From an uncultured Oscillospiraceae bacterium (lineage in GTDB: Bacteria; Bacillota; Clostridia; Oscillospirales; Ruminococcaceae), in NCBI GenBank assembly GCA_910589145.1, contig CAJUSD010000035.1, positions 1 to 35,430 on the forward strand: 35,430 nucleotides of DNA, given 5' to 3'. Position numbers and translations under genes: made by a program. The notes under the pieces are model-generated. The model had not been told where the DNA came from. It ran no database searches and saw only the letters and a program-made list of their open reading frames with translations. Shown here one piece after another: positions 15,044 to 22,279 of the stretch. Position 1 is the stretch's first letter, and each line of letters starts with the position of its first letter.

Positions 15044-15190
15044 AATTGTACGAAAATGTGAAATAAATTTGGCCGTACTATGACAAAACTGCCAAATGGT
15101 AATTACATATGGCTCGCTGACGTGCTGGAACGAGGACTGTCATGGCTCCAGCGTCCGTCTATAAATGATAGAAACTAAGGAGGGTATTCC

Positions 15191-16171
15191 ATGAGCGCTT
15201 CCAGTCTCCAAAATGGAGGAAATCCAGGCAGCCCATCCCCAAGGGTACGGGACACATCCTTTAAAGCAAGGGCAATTCGAGATCTGAAAAGGAACTATGA
15301 AATCTATTTGATTCTGGTGCCTGTCATCGTATTTTACCTGATTTTCGCCTATGCGCCGATGGGAGGCCTGGCGATTGCATTTCAGGATTGGCGGCCAGGC
15401 CGGGCGATGTTCGGTGAAGGGGCGCGTTGGGTTGGGTTAAAACATTTTAAGGATTTCTTCAGCAGTTATTATTTTGTCCGTGTTTTGCGGAACACTGTCA
15501 CCATCAGCGTTTCTTCCCTGGTGTTCGGCTTTCCAGCGCCGATTATCCTTGCACTAATGCTCAACGAACTAAAAAGTAAATATTACGCCCGTGCAGTACA
15601 GACAGTTGTTTATCTGCCCCACTTTATTTCTATGGTTGTCCTCTGCGGTATGATTAACCTGTTTGTCCGCGACAACGGTGTTATTACCCAGGTATTAGGG
15701 TTCTTCGGTTTCCCGAAACAAAATATGCTGCTGAATCCAGACTTGTTTGTTCCTATTTATGTTATTTCCGGTATTTGGTCTGGTGTTGGCTGGGGTTCCA
15801 TTATATATCTTGCCGCCCTGTCCGGCGTAGACCAGCAGCTTTATGAAGCCGCTGAGATTGATGGTGCCGGCAAATGGATGCAGACGATTCATATAACACT
15901 TCCCTGTATTGTTCCAACAATTATTATTCAGTTTATTATGCGTACTGGTCAAATCCTCAGTGTCGGCCAGGAAAAAATTATCCTGCTCTATAATGAAACG
16001 ATTTACGATAAAGCTGACGTTATCAGTTCTTTCGTATACCGCAAGGGTTTGTTGGAAAGCAACTGGAGCTATTCAACGGCAGTTGGACTTTTTAACTCAG
16101 TCATCAATTTCGCGCTGGTTACTGTTGTAAATAAGATAAGCAGTACTGTCAGCGAAACAAGTTTATGGTAA
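15191..16171 (+). CDS. Carbohydrate ABC transporter permease (LplB/YtcP-type partner)
   Basis: A 326-residue inner-membrane permease with about six hydrophobic segments. After a polar N-terminus comes YLILVPVIVFYLIFAYAPMG, then PAPIILALMLNEL in the region typical of LplB-like permeases. The EAA-type loop for ATPase contact is YEAAEIDGAGKWMQTIHITLP. Such permeases import oligosaccharides or sugar derivatives. The RBS is AAGGAGGG before ATG. No ATPase gene is encoded in this operon, which is usual because a shared MsmK/MsmX-type ATPase serves several importers. Confidence 0.92.
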   Translation: MSASSLQNGGNPGSPSPRVRDTSFKARAIRDLKRNYEIYLILVPVIVFYLIFAYAPMGGLAIAFQDWRPGRAMFGEGARWVGLKHFKDFFSSYYFVRVLRNTVTISVSSLVFGFPAPIILALMLNELKSKYYARAVQTVVYLPHFISMVVLCGMINLFVRDNGVITQVLGFFGFPKQNMLLNPDLFVPIYVISGIWSGVGWGSIIYLAALSGVDQQLYEAAEIDGAGKWMQTIHITLPCIVPTIIIQFIMRTGQILSVGQEKIILLYNETIYDKADVISSFVYRKGLLESNWSYSTAVGLFNSVINFALVTVVNKISSTVSETSLW

Positions 16172-16186
16172 AGGGGGATATGGCAA

Positions 16187-17083
16187 GTGGCTCAAAATAA
16201 AAACAAAATTAAGATCAGCCCTGCAGAACGTGCCTTTGATATTTTCAATGTTTTGTTTATGTTTTTCCTCTGCATTATAATGATCTATCCGTTCTTCTAT
16301 GTAGTGGTTGCATCTATCAGCGAACCAGCCAAGCTTATGGCCCATGACGGCCTGCTTCTTGGTCCCCAGGGGCTTTCTGGCGGTGCATACTCTTCTGTTT
16401 TGAAAAACCCCCGTGTGTGGACAGGTTACGGAAACACTATCTTTTATGTAATTGTAGGCACCACTTTTAATATTATCATGACCGTTCTGTGTGCTTACGG
16501 GCTGTCCCGTAAGGGTTTGATGTTTAACCGGATTGTCACCATTATGGTTGTATTTACAATGTATTTTTCCGGCGGCATGGTTCCATCGTTCCTTGTTGTC
16601 CGCGGATTGGGCTTGTACAACAGCCGCTTGGCACTGATTATTCCCGGTGCAATCAGCACCTTTAATATGATTATTATGCGCACTGCTATGGCAGGCGTCC
16701 CAGACAGTTTGGAGGAATCCGCCCGTCTGGAAGGCGCAAGTCATTTGCAGGTGCTCTTTAAAATCATGATACCCGTCACAATGCCGACCATTGCAGTTTT
16801 GATCCTTTATTATGGCGTTGGTCACTGGAATTCATGGTTCAGTGCATCCATTTATCTGAAAGACCCAAGCAAATATCCGCTGCAGCTTTATCTGCGCCAG
16901 ATCCTCATCCAAAGCCAGATGAGCGATATGAACCAGGCCAGTGCATCGGAAGACCAGGCGCTTTTGGCGGAAACCATCAAGTATGCTACCATTATCGTTG
17001 CAACGGTTCCAATCCTGATATTGTACCCCTTCCTGCAAAAGTATTTTGTAAAGGGTGTTATGGTTGGTTCCCTGAAAGGGTAA
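16187..17083 (+). CDS. Carbohydrate ABC transporter permease, second subunit (YtcP-like)
   Basis: A 298-residue permease of the MalG/YtcP type. It has an N-terminal membrane segment (VLFMFFLCIIMIYPFFYVVV), a short SISEPAKLM stretch, a central TM block and the EAA loop EESARLEGASHLQVLFKIMIP. It ends in the family-typical YPFLQKYFVKGVMVGSLKG. The start is GTG at 16187, eight bases after AAGGGGGA; the nearby ATG at 16180 is out of frame. It lies 15 bp after the first permease and should form a heterodimer with it. Confidence 0.92.
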   Translation: MAQNKNKIKISPAERAFDIFNVLFMFFLCIIMIYPFFYVVVASISEPAKLMAHDGLLLGPQGLSGGAYSSVLKNPRVWTGYGNTIFYVIVGTTFNIIMTVLCAYGLSRKGLMFNRIVTIMVVFTMYFSGGMVPSFLVVRGLGLYNSRLALIIPGAISTFNMIIMRTAMAGVPDSLEESARLEGASHLQVLFKIMIPVTMPTIAVLILYYGVGHWNSWFSASIYLKDPSKYPLQLYLRQILIQSQMSDMNQASASEDQALLAETIKYATIIVATVPILILYPFLQKYFVKGVMVGSLKG

Positions 17084-17254
17084 GTTTTACAGAACTTTGT
17101 ATCGGCGACCGCTGTATTTTTGCCGATGGCGTCCTTATGGTACAGCGGATTTGATATAGGCTGGATCATTGGCAGGAACTGCAATTATCCTATAGTTTGA
17201 CATATTACGATTATGCCGTGCTTCCGGCCGAATTTTTAAAGGAGGAATTATTTT
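17084..17254 (+). other. Intercistronic region with alternative hairpins before the binding-protein gene
   Basis: CCGCTGTA (17109-17116) can pair with TACAGCGG (17141-17148), while ATCGGC (17101-17106) can pair with GCCGAT (17122-17127); the two structures overlap and compete. A 171-nt structured gap between permease and binding-protein genes may stabilise or process the mRNA and raise binding-protein yield. I see no convincing internal promoter. Confidence 0.4.
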
Positions 17255-18910
17255 ATGTCTATCAAAAAAGTGTCGGCAGCCGTCCTGGCTGCGGCGATGC
17301 TGACAGCTATGACAGCTTGCAGCAGTCCATCATCCTCAACCCCCGCTTCTGGCGGCAGCAGTACAGCACCTAGCAACAGCTCCACAGCCCCCAGCGGCGG
17401 CGATTCATCGTCTGCGGCTTCCGGCGGCGAGGCCTCTGGCAGTGATGCTGTTTACCCAATGTCCGGTGACAAAAAGCTGACCTACTGGGTGGGTGTAAGC
17501 GTCTCCAACTATAATGACAACAACGCAAAGCTTCCTATGTGGCAGGAACTGATGAAACGTACTGGGATTACCATTGAATTCCAGCATCCGGCAGTAGGCC
17601 AGGAGCAGGAAAACTTTAATCTGATGCTGGCTTCCGGCGAGTATCCAGACATTATCGAATCCAAGTATGCAGAGCCCGCCGCTATGATGGAAGATGAAAT
17701 TATCATTGACCTGACGGACGTTCTTCCCCAGTACGCCCCCAATCTTTACAACTATCTGAAAGCCAATCCTGACATTGACCGCCAGGTTAAGAATGATGAT
17801 GGCCAATACCTGTTGTTCCCATTCATCCGTCCCGATCCTGTGCTTCAGATATCCTCTGGACCTATTGTCCGTAAAGACTGGCTGGACGAGCTCGGCCTTG
17901 GTATGCCTGAAACCATTGATGAATGGACTGCTATGCTGACTGCCTTCCGCGATCAAAAGGGTGCAGAAGTTCCTCTGGCATTTGACTCCTCTGGTAACCT
18001 TGACCGTTTGATGTATGCTTGGGAAACCGTAAATGATTTTGTCAATGAAAACGGTACTGTTGAATATGGTTATCTCCGTCCCGGTTATAAGGACTTCCTG
18101 ATTCAGATGAACCAGTGGTTCAAAGATGGGCTCCTTGATAACAACTATCCAACATCTACCCGTGACATTTTGAACACCAACATCCTGACTGGAAAAACTG
18201 GCGCAACTTATGGTTCCGGCGGCTCCTACCTGGGCGTTTGGCTGAGTTCCAAACCTTCTGAACCTGCTACCTATGATCTTTGCGGCCTGAAGTACCCTGT
18301 ACTTAAAAAGGGTGATGTCAACTATCATGGAGGCAATGTCCAATTTGAGTTCTCCAACTCCAACGGCTGGGCTATGATTTCTACCCAGTGTAAAGATGTT
18401 GAAGCTGCTGCCCGTTTCCTTGATTATGGTTATTCCGAAGATGGGCATATCCTTTACAACTTTGGTATTGAGAACGAATCCTATACGATCCAAAACGGCG
18501 AATATACCTATACTGACGCAATGTTTAATGATCCTGACGGAAAATCCGTTTCCGATACTTTGGGCTATTACGTCCGTGCTACCGGTTCCGGTCCCTTTAT
18601 CCAGGATCCTGGGTACATTATGCAGTATTATCAGACCCAGCAGCAGAAAGATGCTCTTGCTCTGTGGGCTGACCAGCAGCAGAAATCTACCAAGATGCCT
18701 GCTATCGTTCATACTACAGACGAAGCTACCGAGTTTACCAACATTATGAACGATATTAAAACCTATATTAAAGAAGAACAGGTTAAGTTTATCATGGGCA
18801 CCCGTTCTATGGACACCTTTGATGATTTCATTAATCAAATCAAGAGCATGAAGATTGACCGCGCTATTGAGATTAAACAAGGCGCTCTGGACCGTTTCTT
18901 CAATCGGTAA
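17255..18910 (+). CDS. Extracellular solute-binding lipoprotein of the sugar importer
   Basis: A 551-residue lipoprotein. The N-terminus has basic residues, a hydrophobic core VSAAVLAAAMLTAMTAC ending at the lipidated Cys (about 22), and a Ser/Gly/Pro-rich linker of ~40 residues. The mature part has LTYWVGVSVSNYND and then ASGEYPDIIESKYAEPA, typical of large LipO/family-1 sugar-binding proteins. The lipobox has Met at -3, which is slightly unusual. The RBS is AAAGGAGGAATTA. It captures the substrate for the two permeases. Length and partner type suit an oligosaccharide, but the sugar cannot be named. Confidence 0.9.
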   Translation: MSIKKVSAAVLAAAMLTAMTACSSPSSSTPASGGSSTAPSNSSTAPSGGDSSSAASGGEASGSDAVYPMSGDKKLTYWVGVSVSNYNDNNAKLPMWQELMKRTGITIEFQHPAVGQEQENFNLMLASGEYPDIIESKYAEPAAMMEDEIIIDLTDVLPQYAPNLYNYLKANPDIDRQVKNDDGQYLLFPFIRPDPVLQISSGPIVRKDWLDELGLGMPETIDEWTAMLTAFRDQKGAEVPLAFDSSGNLDRLMYAWETVNDFVNENGTVEYGYLRPGYKDFLIQMNQWFKDGLLDNNYPTSTRDILNTNILTGKTGATYGSGGSYLGVWLSSKPSEPATYDLCGLKYPVLKKGDVNYHGGNVQFEFSNSNGWAMISTQCKDVEAAARFLDYGYSEDGHILYNFGIENESYTIQNGEYTYTDAMFNDPDGKSVSDTLGYYVRATGSGPFIQDPGYIMQYYQTQQQKDALALWADQQQKSTKMPAIVHTTDEATEFTNIMNDIKTYIKEEQVKFIMGTRSMDTFDDFINQIKSMKIDRAIEIKQGALDRFFNR

Positions 18911-18947
18911 GTTTTCATTTTCTCTAGTTTCGGAATGGTGTAATAAG

Positions 18948-18985
18948 TTGGCAGGGGTTGATCGCCTTCCCCTGCCAATTTTTAT
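18948..18985 (+). terminator. Terminator of the sugar importer operon
   Basis: TTGGCAGGGG (18948-18957) pairs perfectly with CCCCTGCCAA (18969-18978), followed by TTTTTATAAATT. It separates the importer from the convergent PHP-domain gene. Confidence 0.9.
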
Positions 18986-18994
18986 AAATTATAA

Positions 18995-19657
18995 CTATGG
19001 AGTTTGTATTAATTCCGCCGTCCCCTGTTTCAGGACAGCTGCCAGTTCCCTGCTGTTCTGAACATTTGTGGATAGGATAATTCCGCCCAGTCCTGCATCT
19101 TCCAGTTGATGGAAGTCGCTGCCGGAGGATACCATTAAGTGGTACTTTTCCGCCCATTTTTTTGCCCTGCGGTTGTTGTTTTCATGGCGGGGGTTCCCGT
19201 TATAAATTTCCACACCGTCCAATAAATGGGGATCGCGCGGTTTACAGTAAGAACGGCATGGATGGGCCTGGAAAAATAATGCGCCATATTCCCGGCAGGT
19301 CTGATATGCCTGTTCCTGGGTGTACTGGTAGAACCTGGGATTTTGGTAAAGAAAGTCCTTGTCTATTCCGTAAACAAGAAAATCCTCCGGCCCTCCTGCT
19401 ATACAGCTTTCCATTCCTAAAATAACCTGGATTCCCAGCTTTGCCCCTGCTTCCTGGGCACGTTGGAAGCCCTCCAGATAACGTGTAACCCGGTCCCGTG
19501 CTGAACCTGGAAAGGATTCCAGAACATAGTCATTAAAATGATCGGTTACAACAACCCCCTGGTATCCTGCTTCTGCACAGGCTTTTACCATCCCATCTGC
19601 CGGAACCTTGGCACAGGGGCTGACTTCTGATGTGTGAGCATGCATTTCTATTTTCAA
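18995..19657 (-). CDS. PHP-domain metal-dependent phosphoesterase
   Basis: A 220-residue cytoplasmic protein of the PHP family. Metal-ligand motifs are MHAHTSEVSP at the N-terminus (HxH), DHF in VVVTDHFNDY, QAHPCR in the middle, and SGSDFH near the C-terminus. PHP proteins hydrolyse phosphoesters; the substrate is unknown here. The start is TTG at 19655-19657, seven bases after AAGGAGGT; the upstream in-frame ATG at 19753 would give a tail lacking an RBS and overlapping the promoter. It is divergent from the amidase gene and monocistronic by layout. Confidence 0.85.
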   Translation of the reverse strand: MKIEMHAHTSEVSPCAKVPADGMVKACAEAGYQGVVVTDHFNDYVLESFPGSARDRVTRYLEGFQRAQEAGAKLGIQVILGMESCIAGGPEDFLVYGIDKDFLYQNPRFYQYTQEQAYQTCREYGALFFQAHPCRSYCKPRDPHLLDGVEIYNGNPRHENNNRRAKKWAEKYHLMVSSGSDFHQLEDAGLGGIILSTNVQNSRELAAVLKQGTAELIQTP

Positions 19658-19714
19658 AATATGTACCTCCTTTTTATAGCCGCTATATAATATGCTTTTC
19701 AAACTAATATAAAT

Positions 19715-19743
19715 ATAATACTCTATTTGCATTATCTGCGCAA
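19715..19743 (-). promoter_or_regulatory. Promoter of the PHP-domain gene
   Basis: On the minus strand TTGCGC (19738-19743) and TATTAT (19715-19720) are 17 bp apart, about 58 bp before the TTG start. Confidence 0.5.
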
Positions 19744-19766
19744 GAACTGCCATATTTTTCTCTGGG

Positions 19767-19796
19767 TTGACTTAGTTTTGTATTATACGGTATAAT
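19767..19796 (+). promoter_or_regulatory. Promoter of the secreted amidase gene
   Basis: TTGACT (19767-19772) and a perfect TATAAT (19791-19796) are separated by 18 bp, ahead of the RBS GGGAGG and the start at 19854. Confidence 0.7.
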
Positions 19797-19853
19797 TTTA
19801 TTAAAGAATATGCCATTCAATGACAAAATTTGCTATCGGGAGGAAATTTGGCA

Positions 19854-21209
19854 ATGTTTCAATTACCACGACGCGCTATTTCTATGGCGCTTGTATTACT
19901 TTTCTCATTTTATACAGGATCATCTTGCTACGCTGCTGATTTACTTTCAGAGAGCCTGGAACGATTCAGCGGCCCAAACCTGCGGGTTTCACCTTTACAG
20001 CAAAGGGCAGAAGCACCAGAGAAACAGCGCGCTGTACCGGAAGCATTAAAAGCCCCGGTAAAGGGCTCTATTTCTTTGGGGGAAAATCCCGAAGATGCGT
20101 TAAACGCCCAGCAGATAGCCTTGATAGAAGATTACTTTTTTTACTATTTTGAATCACTGGCCCTGCTGGAACCCCAAGACGTATCCCTGATATTTGCGGA
20201 AGACGGAGCAGCTCAGGCCCAAGCAGCTATGCACACAGCAACCTTTGAAGTATTGACAGAAACCCGTAAAATGCAGCCAGTAGATTTACGCCTGGTAAAT
20301 TGTACATATGAAATTACAATAGGGGAACAGCGGCTGAGGGAAAATGGGGATTTAATGGTCTATGTTACAGAAAATAATGTGCAAAATTTTGCATATCTGC
20401 CGGAAACCAATGCACAAACGCTTTCTATGGGACATGCTTTTTATATGAAAGAAACAGAAGATGGCTGGAAATTGACGAAGCATTGGCAGAACGAGGATTT
20501 CCATTTGCTGGTATCTGATCTATTCAGATGGGGTGTGAGGGATGAAAATAAGGAAACAGATGTGGAAGCCTCCAAGGAACTTTTAAGGGGAATTGTTGAC
20601 AGGATCTTATCAGAAGCAAGAAAAAATCTTGCCCAAAGGGAGAAGGAACGTTCAGAGTATCGTGGAACGGCGGAACCAATACAAACATGGGACGTTGATT
20701 ATGACCGGCAAAAGGCGCTAGCCTATTCTGAAAAATGGGTTGGTGTTAGAAATCCAGACTGGCCTGCATATGATATTTATGGAGGCAACTGCAATAATTT
20801 TGCTTCACAGGTGCTTTTGGCTGGCGGGATTCCTATGGATACAGTTGGAAGCGCCCAGTGGAAGTGGTTTAGCGAAACTCCCAATGTGGGGAATTCTTCT
20901 TGGGGGCGTTCGCCCTCTTGGGCTGGAGTAAATGAGTTTTACCAATATGCTCAGGAAAATACTGGGTTTGGCCTGGCGTGTGATCTGACAGGAAGTTACT
21001 TTGATGGCAGACCAGGGGATTTGCTTCAATTTGGTGCTTTGGGAGATTGGAAGCATACTGTGGTAATTGCGGAGGTTGTGAGGGATGAGAAAGGGAATTT
21101 TGTGGATTACCTGATTCATTCCAATACCGCAGACCGTCTTTATTACCCGGCATCTGCCTATCCATATACCGCTCATAGATTAATTCAGATTTTAGGGTGG
21201 TCAAAATAA
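19854..21209 (+). CDS. Secreted Amidase_6-domain protein
   Basis: A 451-residue exported protein. A signal peptide (about residues 1-27, with a hydrophobic core near ISMALVLLFSFYTG) ends at a CYAAD-like site. The middle ~220 residues match no family I recognise. The C-terminal ~165 residues fit the putative amidase domain PF12671: YDRQKALAYSEKWVGVRNPD, then GGNCNNFASQVLLAGG with the probable nucleophile Cys at about 313, and WKHTVVI with the partner His at about 401. It may act on cell-wall peptides or other amide bonds. The start could also be the TTG two codons upstream. Its own promoter and divergent neighbour make it a single-gene unit. Confidence 0.85.
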   Translation: MFQLPRRAISMALVLLFSFYTGSSCYAADLLSESLERFSGPNLRVSPLQQRAEAPEKQRAVPEALKAPVKGSISLGENPEDALNAQQIALIEDYFFYYFESLALLEPQDVSLIFAEDGAAQAQAAMHTATFEVLTETRKMQPVDLRLVNCTYEITIGEQRLRENGDLMVYVTENNVQNFAYLPETNAQTLSMGHAFYMKETEDGWKLTKHWQNEDFHLLVSDLFRWGVRDENKETDVEASKELLRGIVDRILSEARKNLAQREKERSEYRGTAEPIQTWDVDYDRQKALAYSEKWVGVRNPDWPAYDIYGGNCNNFASQVLLAGGIPMDTVGSAQWKWFSETPNVGNSSWGRSPSWAGVNEFYQYAQENTGFGLACDLTGSYFDGRPGDLLQFGALGDWKHTVVIAEVVRDEKGNFVDYLIHSNTADRLYYPASAYPYTAHRLIQILGWSK

Positions 21210-21299
21210 TGGGCGGCTTGTGAAACAGTTGTTATAATTGTAATTCAGATTTGGCGGACCGTCCTCTAAATAAGCGGAATTATAAAATCTGCTAAAATC

Positions 21300-21308
21300 G
21301 GGGGGGGG
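21300..21308 (+). repeat. Uninterrupted G9 run in the region upstream of the sugar transferase promoter
   Basis: Nine consecutive G lie between an A/T-rich stretch and the sugar-transferase promoter, about 63 bp ahead of its -35 box. It is not in a recognisable coding frame. It is the second long G/C mononucleotide run in the window and could vary in length. Confidence 0.7.
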
Positions 21309-21370
21309 TATTTGTCTAAAGTAAACAAACAATTAATTGCATGTACATTTTGTTTTTATAGATTTAGGGC

Positions 21371-21399
21371 TTGTGCAAATTGCTATTTGAGGGTATAAT
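21371..21399 (+). promoter_or_regulatory. Promoter of the sugar-phosphate transferase gene
   Basis: TTGTGC (21371-21376) and a perfect TATAAT (21394-21399) are separated by 17 bp, with a leader of about 70 nt to the start codon. Confidence 0.65.
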
Positions 21400-21473
21400 A
21401 GAACACGGCAACTGAAGGCGAACTATTAAGAAAGAGGGAAATTGAAAAACGAGTGGCAAGGGAGAATCGAAAC

Positions 21474-22121
21474 ATGGCAGAAATTGCTCATAGCAGTATT
21501 GTACAAACAAAGGAAAAAGTTTTTTATGATACCTTTAAGCGGTTGATGGATGTGGTATGTTCTTTAGCGGCTTTGGTGCTGCTGTCACCGCTCTTTTTTA
21601 TTACAGCGGTTGCGATTAGACGGGAGGATCAAGGGCCGGTTATTTTTGCCCAGGATCGCACCGGGAAGAATGGCAAAGTATTCCGTATGTATAAATTCCG
21701 CAGTATGTATGTAGATGCGGAGAAAAGACGGAACGAACTTTTAGCCCAAAACGAGGCAGATGGGCCTTTATTTAAAATAGCGGAAGATCCTCGTATTACA
21801 AAGGTAGGAAGGTTTATTCGCAAAACCAGTATTGATGAGCTTCCCCAGCTTATCAATATCCTAAAAGGTGAAATGAGTATAGTGGGACCCCGTCCCTTAG
21901 TTACATATGAACAGAACCAATGTAATGAATATCAGGCCCAGAGGCTTTTGGTAAAACCCGGGCTTACCTGTATTTGGCAGGTCTCTGGCAGAAGTGATAC
22001 TAAGTTTGACGAGTTAATTGAGATGGATTTGGAATATATTAGGAATCGCTCTTTGTGGCTGGATATTAAACTTATCTTGAAAACCGTCGTCGTTGTTTTT
22101 ACTCATAAGGGCGCATATTGA
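21474..22121 (+). CDS. Undecaprenyl-phosphate sugar-1-phosphate transferase (bacterial sugar transferase)
   Basis: A 215-residue polyprenyl-phosphate sugar phosphotransferase (PF02397). An N-terminal re-entrant/membrane helix contains VVCSLAALVLLSPLFFITAV. The catalytic region has GPVIFAQDRTGKNGKVFRMY, KFRSM, DPRITKVGRFIRKTSIDELP and MSIVGPRPL, then VKPGLTCIWQVSGRS. It is the minimal form without a CoA-binding N-terminal domain. It starts lipid-linked glycan synthesis by transferring sugar-1-phosphate to undecaprenyl phosphate. No glycosyltransferases, flippase or polymerase lie nearby, so it is an orphan initiating enzyme. I chose the ATG with GGGAG upstream; a GTG at 21453 is less well placed. 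Confidence 0.9.
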   Translation: MAEIAHSSIVQTKEKVFYDTFKRLMDVVCSLAALVLLSPLFFITAVAIRREDQGPVIFAQDRTGKNGKVFRMYKFRSMYVDAEKRRNELLAQNEADGPLFKIAEDPRITKVGRFIRKTSIDELPQLINILKGEMSIVGPRPLVTYEQNQCNEYQAQRLLVKPGLTCIWQVSGRSDTKFDELIEMDLEYIRNRSLWLDIKLILKTVVVVFTHKGAY

Positions 22122-22149
22122 TGCGGTTCGGGGATATTTTTTATATAAG

Positions 22150-22200
22150 GGCTTCCCTGCGCGGCTTTTTCAGTTGGCAGGGAAGCCTTTAAATCTTTTA
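22150..22200 (+). terminator. Terminator after the sugar-transferase gene
   Basis: GGCTTCCCTGC (22150-22160) pairs perfectly with GCAGGGAAGCC (22177-22187), followed by TTTAAATCTTTT. It isolates the transferase from the large surface-protein gene. Confidence 0.85.
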
Positions 22201-22208
22201 GGATTCTT

Positions 22209-22237
22209 TTGACGTTTTGCTGGCAGGTGTGTTTTAA
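22209..22237 (+). promoter_or_regulatory. Possible promoter of the large surface-protein gene
   Basis: TTGACG (22209-22214) and TTTTAA (22232-22237) are 17 bp apart, directly after the terminator and about 43 bp before the start codon. The -10 box is poor. Confidence 0.35.
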
Positions 22238-22279
22238 CGGAACGTTGATGGGAATACATTTTTTGAGGAGGACATGAGC

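Noticed and set aside
16163..16825. A 220-codon minus-strand frame opposite the second permease
   Set aside because: Antisense to a well-supported permease, with His/Asn-rich unnatural composition and no RBS.
17405..18880. A 491-codon open frame on the minus strand opposite the binding-protein gene
   Set aside because: It lies entirely antisense to a clear lipoprotein binding-protein gene, has no RBS and matches no family. It is a side effect of codon bias in the real gene.
21181..21252. 12-bp direct repeat TAATTCAGATTT (21181 and 21241) as an attachment site
   Set aside because: It is short, A/T-rich and flanks only 48 bp with no integrase, so chance is the simpler explanation.
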